Positions 55,226-64,000 of a DNA stretch of 64,000 nucleotides are shown here, in pieces (position 1 is the first letter of the stretch; each line of letters opens with the position of its first letter). The notes under the pieces were generated by a model. The model ran no database searches. It saw nothing but the letters and a program-made list of their open reading frames with translations, and was not told the DNA's origin. The stretch is from Gilliamella sp. ESL0443 (lineage in GTDB: Bacteria > Pseudomonadota > Gammaproteobacteria > Enterobacterales > Orbaceae), in contig NZ_CP048263.1 of the NCBI RefSeq assembly GCF_019469165.1, positions 2,046,001 through 2,110,000 of the forward strand, read 5' to 3'. Position numbers and translations under genes: made by a program.

Positions 55226-55256
55226 TCGAAATTTATCAGATCACTAAGGATGCATC

Positions 55257-56474
55257 ATGTCATTACAAACAAAATTAGTTCATGCTGGTCGAAAAAAACG
55301 CTATACCCAAGGTGCAGTCAATTCCGTTATTCAGCGAGCTTCATCGCTAGTTTTTGATTCAATCAAAGCAAAAAAAGAAGCAATGGAAAATCGTACTAAA
55401 GGGGCTCTATTTTACGGTCGTCGTGGCACTTTAACTCATTTTGCTTTGCAAGATGCCATGATAGAAATAGAGGGAGGAGCAGGCTGTTACCTATATCCTT
55501 GTGGAGCAGCAGCAATTGCAAATGCCATTTTAGCTTTTGTAAAAGCAGGAGATCATATTCTGGTATCGGAAGCCAGTTACGAACCAACCCAAGAATTTTG
55601 CGAGCATATACTTAAAGATTTTGGAGTGGAAACTGATTATTTCCCGCCACTCATTGGTCGATATATTACTAAATATATAAAACCGAATACTAAAGTGGTA
55701 TTTCTTGAATCACCAAGCTCAATTACCATGGAACTGCATGATGTGCCTGCAATTGTTAAAGCAATCCGCAGCGTGAATCCAGAAATTGTAATTATGATGG
55801 ATAATACATGGGGAGCAGGTGTTTTATTTAAAGCATTAGAGCATGATGTTGATATCTCAATTCAAGCCGGTACAAAGTATTTAATTGGTCACTCAGATGC
55901 CATGCTAGGAACGGCTGTTGCTAATCAACGCTGTTGGGATAAATTGCGTGAACGTTCTTATTTAATGGGGCAAATGTGTGATGCAGATACCGCTTATATG
56001 GCAGCACGAGGATTGCGAACTTTAGCCGTTAGATTAAAACAACATCATGAAAGCAGTATAAAAGTGGCAAATTGGTTAGCTAATCACCCCAAAGTGGCAA
56101 CCGTTAATCATCCAGCACTCGAAAGTTGTAAAGGACATGAGTTTTTTAAACGTGATTTTAGTGGCGCTAGTGGTCTATTTTCCTTTGTACTTAACGATCA
56201 TTTAAGCGAAGTGCAATTATCTGATTTCTTAGATAATATGACTCACTTTTCAATGGCATATTCATGGGGTGGATTCGAATCACTGATATTGGCCAACCAA
56301 CCCGAAGATCTAGCAAAAATACGACCAATATCCGGCATTGATTTCACTGGTACATTAATCCGACTACATATCGGTCTTGAAGATCCTGATGATTTAATTG
56401 CCGATTTGGCTGCTGGTTTGGATAGAATCAAACTACATAAAAACAAGGTTAATGCATTACAAAGTTTAGTATAA
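55257..56474 (+). CDS. metC: Cystathionine beta-lyase MetC
   Basis: 405-residue PLP enzyme making homocysteine, pyruvate and ammonia from cystathionine. PLP lysine is Lys207 in [49 protein letters not shown] and [13 protein letters not shown] match E. coli MetC along its length. It precedes tilS by 11 bp. No MetJ box was found upstream. Confidence 0.96.
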   Translation: MSLQTKLVHAGRKKRYTQGAVNSVIQRASSLVFDSIKAKKEAMENRTKGALFYGRRGTLTHFALQDAMIEIEGGAGCYLYPCGAAAIANAILAFVKAGDHILVSEASYEPTQEFCEHILKDFGVETDYFPPLIGRYITKYIKPNTKVVFLESPSSITMELHDVPAIVKAIRSVNPEIVIMMDNTWGAGVLFKALEHDVDISIQAGTKYLIGHSDAMLGTAVANQRCWDKLRERSYLMGQMCDADTAYMAARGLRTLAVRLKQHHESSIKVANWLANHPKVATVNHPALESCKGHEFFKRDFSGASGLFSFVLNDHLSEVQLSDFLDNMTHFSMAYSWGGFESLILANQPEDLAKIRPISGIDFTGTLIRLHIGLEDPDDLIADLAAGLDRIKLHKNKVNALQSLV

Positions 56475-56485
56475 ATGGATAGCAG

Positions 56486-57793
56486 ATGGGTCATCAAACA
56501 AAGAGCGACAATGTGATTGAACAAACTATTTTACAACATCTAAACGGTCGGCATTCGCTACTAGTTGCTTTTAGTGGTGGAGTCGATTCAACCGTTTTAA
56601 TGCAAGCATTAGTCAATTTAAAGCGACAGTTGCAAAATTTACAACTCAGAGCAATTTATATCCATCATGGTTTGAGTCAAAATGCCGATAATTGGGCTGA
56701 ACATTGCAAACAACAATGCCTAGTTTGGCAAGTCCCTTTGATTATTGAAAAAGTCAAACTTGATAAAACAGCAGGCAATATTGAAGAACAAGCTAGAGAA
56801 GCCCGTTATCAAGCCATTTATCAACATTTAAAAAATAATGAATTTTTATGTACTGCTCAGCATCTTGATGATCAGAGTGAGACTTTTTTTCTAGCCTTAA
56901 AACGTGGCAGCGGCCCAGCTGGATTATCAAGTATGCCACTTGAAAATGGTCAACACCTTCGACCATTACTCACAATTTCACGTCAAGAAATTGAGCAATA
57001 TGCCAATCAACACCAATTAAGTTGGATAGAGGACGAAAGTAATCAAGATGACCATTATGATCGCAACTTTTTACGTTTAAATGTTCTGCCAACACTTAAT
57101 CATCGTTGGCCTCATTTTTCACAAATGGTTGCTCGCAGTGCAGAATTATGCCAACAGCAAGAAGCATTAATACATGAAATTTTATTTCCAGAATTTAAAG
57201 ACATTATTGGCGATAAGAAGCAACTTAGCCTTCAACCATTATATGATTATTCAGAATATAAACGTAATGCAATGTTGCGAATGTGGTTCAAAGAGCAACA
57301 TATTGGAATGCCAAGCCAAAAGCAACTTTCACTAATTTGGCAAACGGTTATTCAAGCTAAACAAGATGCTAATCCGCGATTTATTTTGCATAATTGGCAA
57401 ATTCGCCGATATCAAAATCAGCTCTATTTGTTACCTTTGTATCAAGATACTGAGCAACAAATTTTACCTTGGGATTTAGCCGCTTCGCTAACGTTGCCGG
57501 ATAATTTAGGTATATTGCAGCCCAATTACCATACCAATTTAACTTGTCGTTTACCACAAAATGATGAAACCGTATCAGTCCGATTTCAGGCTCAAGGGCA
57601 ATTTCAAATTGTTCAACGCAAGGGATCTCGCTCGATAAAAAAATTGTGGCAAGAGCATCATATTCCACCTTGGATGCGCACGCGTATTCCCTTAATTTAT
57701 TATAATGAACAACTCATTACCGCCGTTGGGGTATTTGTTACTGAGCAAGGTAAAGGATCACAAGTTGGGTTTAACCTTATAAATAAACAATAA
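56486..57793 (+). CDS. tilS: tRNA(Ile)-lysidine synthetase TilS
   Basis: 435 residues. The PP-loop SGGVDST at 30-36 binds ATP. Further TilS motifs are HHGLSQNADNWAEHC, AQHLDDQSETFFL and RNFLRLNVLPTL. It converts cytidine 34 of the AUA-reading tRNA-Ile to lysidine and is essential in most bacteria. The C-terminal TilS substrate domains are present. Possible two-gene unit with metC. Confidence 0.95.
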   Translation: MGHQTKSDNVIEQTILQHLNGRHSLLVAFSGGVDSTVLMQALVNLKRQLQNLQLRAIYIHHGLSQNADNWAEHCKQQCLVWQVPLIIEKVKLDKTAGNIEEQAREARYQAIYQHLKNNEFLCTAQHLDDQSETFFLALKRGSGPAGLSSMPLENGQHLRPLLTISRQEIEQYANQHQLSWIEDESNQDDHYDRNFLRLNVLPTLNHRWPHFSQMVARSAELCQQQEALIHEILFPEFKDIIGDKKQLSLQPLYDYSEYKRNAMLRMWFKEQHIGMPSQKQLSLIWQTVIQAKQDANPRFILHNWQIRRYQNQLYLLPLYQDTEQQILPWDLAASLTLPDNLGILQPNYHTNLTCRLPQNDETVSVRFQAQGQFQIVQRKGSRSIKKLWQEHHIPPWMRTRIPLIYYNEQLITAVGVFVTEQGKGSQVGFNLINKQ

Positions 57794-57816
57794 GGAGACA
57801 ATCCGTCTCCTCAATT
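57794..57816 (+). terminator. Weak hairpin after tilS
   Basis: GGAGAC/GTCTCC stem with a 5-nt loop, immediately after the stop, followed by TCAATTT only. It lies between the converging tilS and copA genes. Confidence 0.45.
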
Positions 57817-57830
57817 TACAAAATATCAAA

Positions 57831-60008
57831 TTATTCAGAACGAGCTTTCCATCGTTTCAACAACAACGCATTTGTCACCACACTCACACTGCTCAGTGCC
57901 ATTGCTGCACCGGCTATCATTGGATTTAAAAAACCTAAAGCAGCGAGAGGTATGCCAAATAAATTGTAGAAAAACGCCCAAAATAGGTTTTGTTTAATTT
58001 TATTATAAGTTCTTCGAGAAATATCAATAGCATCGGCAATTAAAAATAGATTGCCACGCATTAAAGTAATACTGGCCGTATGCATTGCGACATCAGTTCC
58101 CGTCCCCATTGCAATACCAATATCAGCGGCAGCTAAAGCCGGTGCGTCATTGATACCATCACCAACCATGGCAACTTTATTATTACTTTGGCTATCTTTT
58201 TGTAATTGATAAATATAGTTCGCTTTATCTTGAGGCAAAACTTCAGCAATAACTTTATCCAAATTTAATTGCTGTCCTACATAATTAGCAGCTTGTTGAT
58301 TGTCACCGGTTAACATAACCGTATTTACCTTTAATTGACGTAATGCATCAATAGCACTTTTCGCTTCAGGCTTAATAACATCAGAAAAACCGAATATGGC
58401 TAATATCACAATACTATTTTCTGATTGCTGTTTGGCTAAAAATGAGATTGTGTAACCTTTTTGCGTAAGCTCATTAACTTTATCCTGCATATCTACAAAA
58501 TAGGCATTTAACGTTTTCATCCAACGCAGACTGCCTAAATAATATTCATGGCTATCAATCGTTGCCATCACTCCTGAACCCGCGATTGATGTAATATTTT
58601 GTGCATAACTGTAGGATTTAGCCTTAGCTAATATCGCTTTAGCTAGTGGGTGTTCACTACCTGCTTGCATAGATGCTGCAACAGAAAGAATTTGATCGGC
58701 TGTTTCCATGCCCAGAACATCTAGTTCAACTAACTCTGGTTTACCGATTGTTAATGTGCCAGTTTTATCAAATGCTACAGTATTAATATTGTGTAAGGTC
58801 TCAAGTGCTTCGGCATCTTTAATCAAAATACCATGACGAGCAGCAACCCCTGTACCAACCATTATGGCTGTTGGCGTTGCTAACCCTAGCGCACATGGGC
58901 AAGCAATCACTAACACGGCAACCGCATGAAGTAAAGCTTGCTGCCAATCATGAGAAATAAAGCCCCAAACAAGCAATGTAATTAAAGCAATCAATAAAAT
59001 GACGGGTACAAAAATAGCACTAATCCGATCCACAATACGCTGAATTGGCGCTTTTTTTGCTTGGGCTGACTCAACCATAGCAATAATCTTAGACAACATA
59101 GAATCAGCTTGAATAGCGGTTGTTTTTACAATTAATAGTCCTTCGCCATTTATAGTTCCACCGGTTACGGTACTATTGAGTGTTTTAGTAACCGGAAAAC
59201 TTTCCCCAGTCAACATAGACTCATCACAACTTGATGCGCCTTCAAGAACAATACCATCAACGGGTATTCGCTCACCGGGTTTAATAACCACCACATCATT
59301 AACCTTAACCTGACTTATTGGCAAACTCACCTCTTGCTCCCCTTGTCGAACTAATGCCACTTCAGGGCGAAGCGCAGAAAGTGCCTCAATCGCTTGGGTC
59401 GTTTGATGTTTGGCCCTTGACTCTAACCATTTACCAATCAAGATCAACGTAATAATAACCACTGATGACTCAAAATAGAGGTGATCGGCATGACCAATAA
59501 TAAGCTGATAAAGAGAAAGTCCATAAGCAGCGCTGGTACCAATAGCAACAAGTAAATCCATATTCCCAGACAATGCTTTAGCTGCATTAAAACCACTACG
59601 ATAAAATTTAGCGCCAAGTCCAAATTGTACAATCGAAGCAATCACTAATTGCAGCCAAGCGGGCATCATCCAATGAATTCCAAATAATTCAAATAACATC
59701 GGCAAAACAAAAGGAAGTGCTAATATAACCGAAATAATAATCGGCCAAACTGATGCTTGCTTACTCACGTCTTTAGCGTGAATTTCCGGCTCGGAAATCT
59801 TCACTGCATGGTAACCAGCTTTATCAACTGCTGCCATTAAAGTTTCTAATTTAACATCAGCATTAGCCTTAACCGTGGCCTTTTCAGTTGCAAGGTTTAC
59901 ACTAACATCAATTACACCATCAATCTTTCTTAATGCTTTTTCTACACGGCTAACACATGACGCGCAGCTCATCTCTTCAACAAAAAAATTATATTCGATA
60001 GTTTTCAT
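57831..60008 (-). CDS. copA: Cu(I)-exporting P-type ATPase CopA
   Basis: 725 residues. One N-terminal heavy-metal domain has CxxC at 15-18 (MSCASC). The transport site CPC is in VIACPCALGLATPTA, the phosphorylation site in DKTGTLT, and the hinge in MVGDGINDAPALAAADIGIAMG. That set defines P1B-1 copper exporters. E. coli CopA has two metal domains; one is common. ATG 60008 is favoured because AAGGA sits nine bases before it. A divergent HxlR gene lies across 114 bp. Confidence 0.93.
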   Translation of the reverse strand: MKTIEYNFFVEEMSCASCVSRVEKALRKIDGVIDVSVNLATEKATVKANADVKLETLMAAVDKAGYHAVKISEPEIHAKDVSKQASVWPIIISVILALPFVLPMLFELFGIHWMMPAWLQLVIASIVQFGLGAKFYRSGFNAAKALSGNMDLLVAIGTSAAYGLSLYQLIIGHADHLYFESSVVIITLILIGKWLESRAKHQTTQAIEALSALRPEVALVRQGEQEVSLPISQVKVNDVVVIKPGERIPVDGIVLEGASSCDESMLTGESFPVTKTLNSTVTGGTINGEGLLIVKTTAIQADSMLSKIIAMVESAQAKKAPIQRIVDRISAIFVPVILLIALITLLVWGFISHDWQQALLHAVAVLVIACPCALGLATPTAIMVGTGVAARHGILIKDAEALETLHNINTVAFDKTGTLTIGKPELVELDVLGMETADQILSVAASMQAGSEHPLAKAILAKAKSYSYAQNITSIAGSGVMATIDSHEYYLGSLRWMKTLNAYFVDMQDKVNELTQKGYTISFLAKQQSENSIVILAIFGFSDVIKPEAKSAIDALRQLKVNTVMLTGDNQQAANYVGQQLNLDKVIAEVLPQDKANYIYQLQKDSQSNNKVAMVGDGINDAPALAAADIGIAMGTGTDVAMHTASITLMRGNLFLIADAIDISRRTYNKIKQNLFWAFFYNLFGIPLAALGFLNPMIAGAAMALSSVSVVTNALLLKRWKARSE

Positions 60009-60077
60009 TTGAGGCATTCCTTGATTTTAGGTATGGTAGATATTGTAGTATTAATTATCTTTTTAACAAGAATGCAC

Positions 60078-60104
60078 CTTTTTGATATATACTACCCAAA
60101 AAGA
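60078..60104. promoter_or_regulatory. Dyad in the copA-hxlR intergenic region
   Basis: CTTTTTG and CAAAAAG arms flank ATATATACTACC. It sits 19 bp before the GTG start of the HxlR gene and about 70 bp before copA, suiting an operator for divergent control. No CueR-type operator was recognised. Confidence 0.4.
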
Positions 60105-60122
60105 TACTGTAAAGATAACCAA

Positions 60123-60521
60123 GTGAAAAATAATTCGATTATCAACCCCCATTATGAAAAACAAGACCAGACAATTACCTATTGCCCAGTTGATGTCACA
60201 ATTAATATGATTGGTGGTAAATATAAATCGCTAATACTATGGAAATTGATGTCCAAAAGCGCCATGAGATTTTCTGAGTTACACAAAGAAATTCCAACAG
60301 CCACAGCTAAAATGCTAACCCAACAACTACGCGAACTTGAATCAAATGGCTTAATTCATCGACACGTTTTTCCGGTGGTACCACCTAAAGTTGAATATTC
60401 TTTAACTAATTTTGGCAAAAGTATAAAACCAGTACTTGAATCAATGTATTTATGGGGCAGTGACTATTTAAATAATCAAGGTTTACAAGTTAATTGTTCA
60501 ATGACCGCATTAGATCAATAA
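60123..60521 (+). CDS. HxlR family winged-helix regulator
   Basis: 132 residues from the GTG at 60123. CPVDVTINMIGGKYKSLILWKL, RFSELHKEIPTATAKMLTQQLRELESNGLI and VPPKVEYSLTNFGKSIKPVLE are the HxlR core. Cys21 immediately before PVDV corresponds to the redox-sensing cysteine of HypR/YodB-type sensors. An upstream extension from 60009 is hydrophobic and probably not translated. It is divergent from copA. Confidence 0.83.
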   Translation: MKNNSIINPHYEKQDQTITYCPVDVTINMIGGKYKSLILWKLMSKSAMRFSELHKEIPTATAKMLTQQLRELESNGLIHRHVFPVVPPKVEYSLTNFGKSIKPVLESMYLWGSDYLNNQGLQVNCSMTALDQ

Positions 60522-60595
60522 ATTACTGTTTGTGGTTAATGACAAGTATAGATACAGGGACAATACATCCCTGCATTTAAAGAAAGAAATTAAAA

Positions 60596-61399
60596 TTAAT
60601 TACGCAATTTTTCTGGCCAATCGTTTTGAGTCGTCACCAGCAAATCTTTAACAATTTTCGGATTCCCTGCAACAATATTACCAGAAACCATATAATTATT
60701 ACCGCCAGCAAAGTCGGTAACCACACCACCAGCTTCACGTAAAATCAATTCACCAGCAGCAATATCCCATGGTTTTAAACCAATTTCAAAAAAGCCATCT
60801 AAACGCCCAGATGCAACATAAGCTAAATCTAACGCAGCTGAGCCAGTACGACGGAAATCACCACATTTAGTAAATAACTTTTGTAAAACCGCAAAATAAC
60901 TATCACTATGTTGTTTCGCTTTAAAAGGGAAAGCTGTTGCAAGCACACTACCTTCTAAATCTTTAGCATTACTTACACGAATACGATAACCATTAAGTTG
61001 AGCACCTTTACCACGTGCAGCAGTAAACAACTCATTACTCATTGGATTATAAACGACCGCCACTTCGGTTTTACCTTTGACACGAGCAGCAATAGACACA
61101 GCGAAATGTGGAATATTTTTAATAAAATTTGTAGTACCATCAATTGGGTCAATTATCCATTGCGTATCAGCATCACTACCTTTAGCAAGGCCACTTTCTT
61201 CGGCAATAATAGTATGATCTGGATAAGCTTTTTTGATTGTTTCGATAATCAAAGCTTCAGCGGCACGATCTGCATTAGTCGCAAAATCATTAGCACCTTT
61301 AGTATCAATTTCGATTGAACTAGGATTTTCATAGGCCTTAATGGCAACATTACCTGCTTTACGAGCAGCACGAATAGCAATATTAAGCATCGGATGCAT
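60596..61399 (-). CDS. suhB: Inositol-1-monophosphatase SuhB
   Basis: 267 residues, as E. coli SuhB. Metal ligands lie in EE (67-68) and DPIDGTTNF (84-92), with WDIAAGELILREAGG near the C-terminus. Besides phosphatase activity SuhB takes part in rRNA antitermination with NusA/B/E/G. It has no operon partner here. Confidence 0.95.
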   Translation of the reverse strand: MHPMLNIAIRAARKAGNVAIKAYENPSSIEIDTKGANDFATNADRAAEALIIETIKKAYPDHTIIAEESGLAKGSDADTQWIIDPIDGTTNFIKNIPHFAVSIAARVKGKTEVAVVYNPMSNELFTAARGKGAQLNGYRIRVSNAKDLEGSVLATAFPFKAKQHSDSYFAVLQKLFTKCGDFRRTGSAALDLAYVASGRLDGFFEIGLKPWDIAAGELILREAGGVVTDFAGGNNYMVSGNIVAGNPKIVKDLLVTTQNDWPEKLRN

Positions 61400-62098
61400 A
61401 ATTTTCTTCCAATTGATGATGTTAAAGAACGGGTTAATTTAGCAAACTTACAAAGTCATACTAAAATTTAGGGCATAGTATAAAGGTTTTATCGATTTAT
61501 TGCCAGATTATGTTGGGATCTAGATTTGAAATCGCAAAAGTAAAAATTTGGGCAATAAATAAGCTGGTGCGTAATAAAAAAACAAAATTTAATAATAAAA
61601 GTTATAATTATACTATTTAATGAATTTAACATACTTACTTGAATTTAATGGATTTAATATGAAACTATAAATTTTGTGTAGTACCTGCGTAAATATCAAA
61701 TTGTGAAGTTTTCGAATGAAAATGCATATTTTAAGTTTAGACTTTCTCGTCTTGTAAACTAAGCCCCTCCCCATTTAAAGAAGCACATTATTTGCATAAA
61801 ACCTAAATGTTTTAAAGCTAGACGAAAAGCTTATCTAGCTTGGGTAAAATGAAACTGGAAAGATAAAGAATTAACGGAATATGGAAAAAAGATTAGCGCT
61901 CTTTGAAAAATAAAACCCCTCACAAATTAAATTGCTTTAGCTAGCACACTAATATGTTCTTCAGAAATATAATGAACAAAATCTAGACAAATGTCATATT
62001 CAATACAATAATAAAGATGCTTCAAATATTAACTTATTATTTATGGAGATAAAAAATAATTTGATGAAATAAAAATATACAAAAGGAAACATAAAATT
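61400..62098. other. AT-rich intergenic stretch of 700 bp without a convincing gene
   Basis: No ORF of useful length is open on either strand. A short plus-strand frame around 61800-61905 reads KARRKAYLAWVK, stop, NWKDKELTEYGKKISAL. It looks like a decayed coding fragment, but no family is recognised. A perfect 8-bp inverted repeat AAGCTAGA/TCTAGCTT lies at 61815-61841. Nothing else was supported. Confidence 0.45.
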
Positions 62099-62794
62099 AT
62101 GAAAATTTTTAAATACGCTTTATTAAGTTGTAGTTTGTTCATATTATTTGGATGTTCTGGAAATAGAGAATCATTACCAAGAACAAAGATTGTAGAAACA
62201 GAAGTAATTACCTTAAATAATGGCACGAATATTAATGTAATAACTGAAAATGCCATTAATGGGCAGGTAATTAATGATACTAATAATTATTTAAACGTTG
62301 TTACCCGAGGTGATACAGCACAAGCTGTTGGAGTAAAAATGGTTCAATTTGCCACTGCATTTTTTGGTAACCTTGGTGGAAATGTAAATACTTTTTCAAA
62401 AACAGATTTAAAAGGTAGTTATGTAAATTCAGTACCAAATAAAACCATGGAGCTTTTGAAACCTCAGTTATATACAATATTAAAAAAAATAAAAGCCAAC
62501 AAACAAAAAGAACACACCATAACTATCCAACCTTATAAATTTAAACTAATTTATGATGGTATAACTGATAATAAATACAATTTTATTTACCAAACATTCA
62601 TTAAAACCAATGGATTTACTTTTACTTGTTCTAGCGATAGTTTACCGCTAGATGATAAAACCAAAACTTTTGATGCATGGGAAAGTAATAACTATCAGTT
62701 GGTCCAAAATATTACTTCAAAATTAATCAATAATTGTATAACTCAATTAAATTCAGAAAAAAATTTCATACAACTTGAAGATGCTTTTAAATAA
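62099..62794 (+). CDS. Unrecognised lipoprotein
   Basis: 231 residues with a lipoprotein signal (MKIFKYALLSCSLFILFGC, lipobox LFGC, Cys19), so it is membrane anchored. The mature part is polar and Asn/Thr/Lys-rich, with a VIDGQ-like early region (NAINGQVIND) and a hydrophobic GVKMVQFATAFFGNLGG near residues 81-97. Two cysteines follow (Cys178, Cys215). No family is recognised. AAAAGGAAAC provides a ribosome site. It stands alone in AT-rich surroundings, suggesting an accessory gene. Confidence 0.7.
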   Translation: MKIFKYALLSCSLFILFGCSGNRESLPRTKIVETEVITLNNGTNINVITENAINGQVINDTNNYLNVVTRGDTAQAVGVKMVQFATAFFGNLGGNVNTFSKTDLKGSYVNSVPNKTMELLKPQLYTILKKIKANKQKEHTITIQPYKFKLIYDGITDNKYNFIYQTFIKTNGFTFTCSSDSLPLDDKTKTFDAWESNNYQLVQNITSKLINNCITQLNSEKNFIQLEDAFK

Positions 62795-62836
62795 GAATTA
62801 ATTATTAGCAATATAGTATGCTAACCATATAAAAGA

Positions 62837-62850
62837 TTGATTTTAATCAA
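62837..62850. promoter_or_regulatory. Perfect FNR-like palindrome, also a hairpin arm
   Basis: TTGAT-TTTA-ATCAA matches the FNR consensus exactly. It is part of a longer GATTGATT/AATCAATC dyad 42 bp after the lipoprotein stop and about 300 bp before ubiU. A terminator lies between it and ubiU, so a role in ubiU control is doubtful. Confidence 0.3.
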
Positions 62851-62877
62851 TCGGTTATAAAATTCTTTTTTGATTAT

Positions 62878-62914
62878 AAAAACCAGAAATTTAAATTATA
62901 AATATCTGGTTTTT
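62878..62914 (+). terminator. Terminator after the lipoprotein gene
   Basis: AAAACCAGA pairs with TCTGGTTTT around an AT-rich loop and runs into T5. The rest of 62915-63143 is AT-rich and shows no further clear element. Confidence 0.75.
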
Positions 62915-63143
62915 TATTCATCACATCGTAAATTATCATATATTAACTATTACCGTTTGAATTCAATATGATTATTAATCATAATCATTTCCTTTAGTAA
63001 AAATATCATTTAATACATACACTTAAATTAAAAATAAAGTTACATGTTTTTTTGTCTGGGAATTCGCTTATTAGTCGCATTAAATTAGGAATTATTGCAT
63101 AATATATGGCGTATAAAATACCGAACTTAAGTTAGGAATAATT

Positions 63144-64000
63144 ATGGAACTTCTTTGCCCCGCTGGCTCATTACCATCCCTAAAAGTGGCGATTGATAAT
63201 GGAGCTGATGCTGTCTATATTGGTTTAAAAGATGATACCAATGCTCGCCATTTTGCTGGTTTAAATTTTAATGAAAAGCGACTTGTTGAAGCATCAGATT
63301 ATGTTCACAAGCGCGGTAAAAAATTACATATAGCTATTAATACCTTTGCTCATCCTGAAAACTTTGAGCGATGGCAATATGCTGTTGATACTGCAGCTAA
63401 CATTGGTGCTGATGCTTTAATCATTGCTGATTTAGCAATGCTTGATTATGCTGCAGAAAAATATCCGAATCTTGAGCGTCATGTTTCGGTGCAAGCGTCA
63501 TCAACCAATGAAGAGTCAATTAAGTTTTATTATAATAACTTTCAGGTGCATCGTATTGTTTTACCTCGTGTGTTATCTATGCATCAAGTTAAACAGTTAT
63601 CACAAGTATCCCCCGTACCTTTAGAGGTTTTTGCGTTTGGTAGTTTATGTATTATGGCGGAAGGTCGCTGCTATTTATCTTCATACCTAACAGGTGAATC
63701 GCCAAATACTGTTGGCGCTTGCTCTCCTGCAAAATTTGTCCGTTGGGAAGAGACCGATAAAGGGCTTGAATCAAGACTCAACAATGTTTTAATTGATTGT
63801 CATAAACAAGGTGAAAATGCTGGGTATCCAACACTTTGTAAGGGACGTTATTTTGTTGGAAATACACTTTATCATCCAATTGAAGAGCCAACCAGTTTAA
63901 ATACAATTGAACTATTACCGGAGCTTTTTGCTGCAAATATCGCTTCCGTTAAAATTGAAGGAAGGCAACGCAGTCCAGCTTATGTAGAACAAGTCACAAA
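63144..64000 (+). CDS. ubiU: Ubiquinone biosynthesis protein UbiU, 3' end outside window
   Basis: First 285 residues of a U32-family protein. MELLCPAGSLPSLKVAIDNGADAVYIGLKDD, FGSLCIMAEGRCYLSSYLTGESPNT and VGACSPAKF match E. coli UbiU (YhbU), whose cysteines here hold a [4Fe-4S] cluster. With UbiV it hydroxylates ubiquinone precursors without oxygen. ATG 63144 follows TTAGGAATA. ubiV would be expected just downstream, beyond the window. Confidence 0.93.
   Translation, partial: MELLCPAGSLPSLKVAIDNGADAVYIGLKDDTNARHFAGLNFNEKRLVEASDYVHKRGKKLHIAINTFAHPENFERWQYAVDTAANIGADALIIADLAMLDYAAEKYPNLERHVSVQASSTNEESIKFYYNNFQVHRIVLPRVLSMHQVKQLSQVSPVPLEVFAFGSLCIMAEGRCYLSSYLTGESPNTVGACSPAKFVRWEETDKGLESRLNNVLIDCHKQGENAGYPTLCKGRYFVGNTLYHPIEEPTSLNTIELLPELFAANIASVKIEGRQRSPAYVEQVT

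Noticed and set aside
60009-60122. Hydrophobic N-terminal extension of the HxlR regulator
   Set aside because: HxlR proteins begin just before the PVDV region; the extension covers the likely promoter, and GTG 60123 gives a normal length.

Overview
The window is 64 kb of AT-rich chromosomal DNA from a gammaproteobacterium. Proteins match Enterobacterales orthologues closely (NirB, the Gat enzymes, Edd, FabI, the Isc proteins, Rob, MetC, UbiU), and local gene orders are shared with E. coli (S10-spc-alpha, iscRSUA-hscBA-fdx, slt-trpR, nfuA next to gntX). The low GC and the mixed neighbourhood fit a host-associated lineage such as the Orbaceae (Gilliamella/Frischella type). That placement is inference. 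No rRNA, tRNA, CRISPR, prophage or intact insertion sequence was seen.

Layout. 1-1131: start of nirB, cut by the window edge. 1.4-4.3 kb: MarR regulator, HlyD adaptor and ABC-2 permease, with a near-identical candidate operator before the regulator and before hlyD. 4.6-11.5 kb, minus strand: galactitol operon gatA-gatB-gatC-gatD-gatR-lacC-gatY plus a YfbT/HxpA-like HAD phosphatase. 11.7-14.2 kb: frameshifted gluconokinase and intact edd. 14.2-21.6 kb: poxB-like pyruvate oxidase, SLC13/TrkA-C permease, fmt, tehB, fabI, ppnP. 21.8-23.5 kb: slyD, radC, slyX. 23.6-37.6 kb, minus strand: the complete S10-spc-alpha ribosomal protein cluster with secY and rpoA, including rpmJ and rpmD, a strong S10 promoter, an S10 leader hairpin and an alpha-operon leader.

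37.7-39.8 kb: pseudouridine catabolism, with intact psuG and a psuK broken by an amber codon and a frameshift. 39.9-45.3 kb: isc operon with two adjacent IscR-type sites. 45.3-50.8 kb: slt, trpR, rob, nfuA, gntX, ppiA. 50.9-53.6 kb: two Sel1-repeat secreted proteins and pepB. 53.7-60.5 kb: protein phosphatase, Sfp-type phosphopantetheinyl transferase, metC, tilS, copA and a divergent HxlR regulator. 60.6-64 kb: suhB, a 700-bp near-empty stretch, an unrecognised lipoprotein and the start of ubiU.

Themes. Sugar alcohol import is wired to glycolysis by PTS, dehydrogenase, LacC-type kinase and aldolase. Two carbohydrate/nucleoside kinases (gntK, psuK) carry inactivating lesions while their partners (edd, psuG) remain open. 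The most unusual non-genic signal is a 25-bp intergenic repeat, with four identical copies and one variant, two of which flank psuKG as direct repeats. I saw no clear undescribed multi-gene system. The repeat family, the MarR/HlyD/permease unit without an ATPase, the 18-bp-phased GatR-type operators and the HxlR-copA pairing are the best leads.
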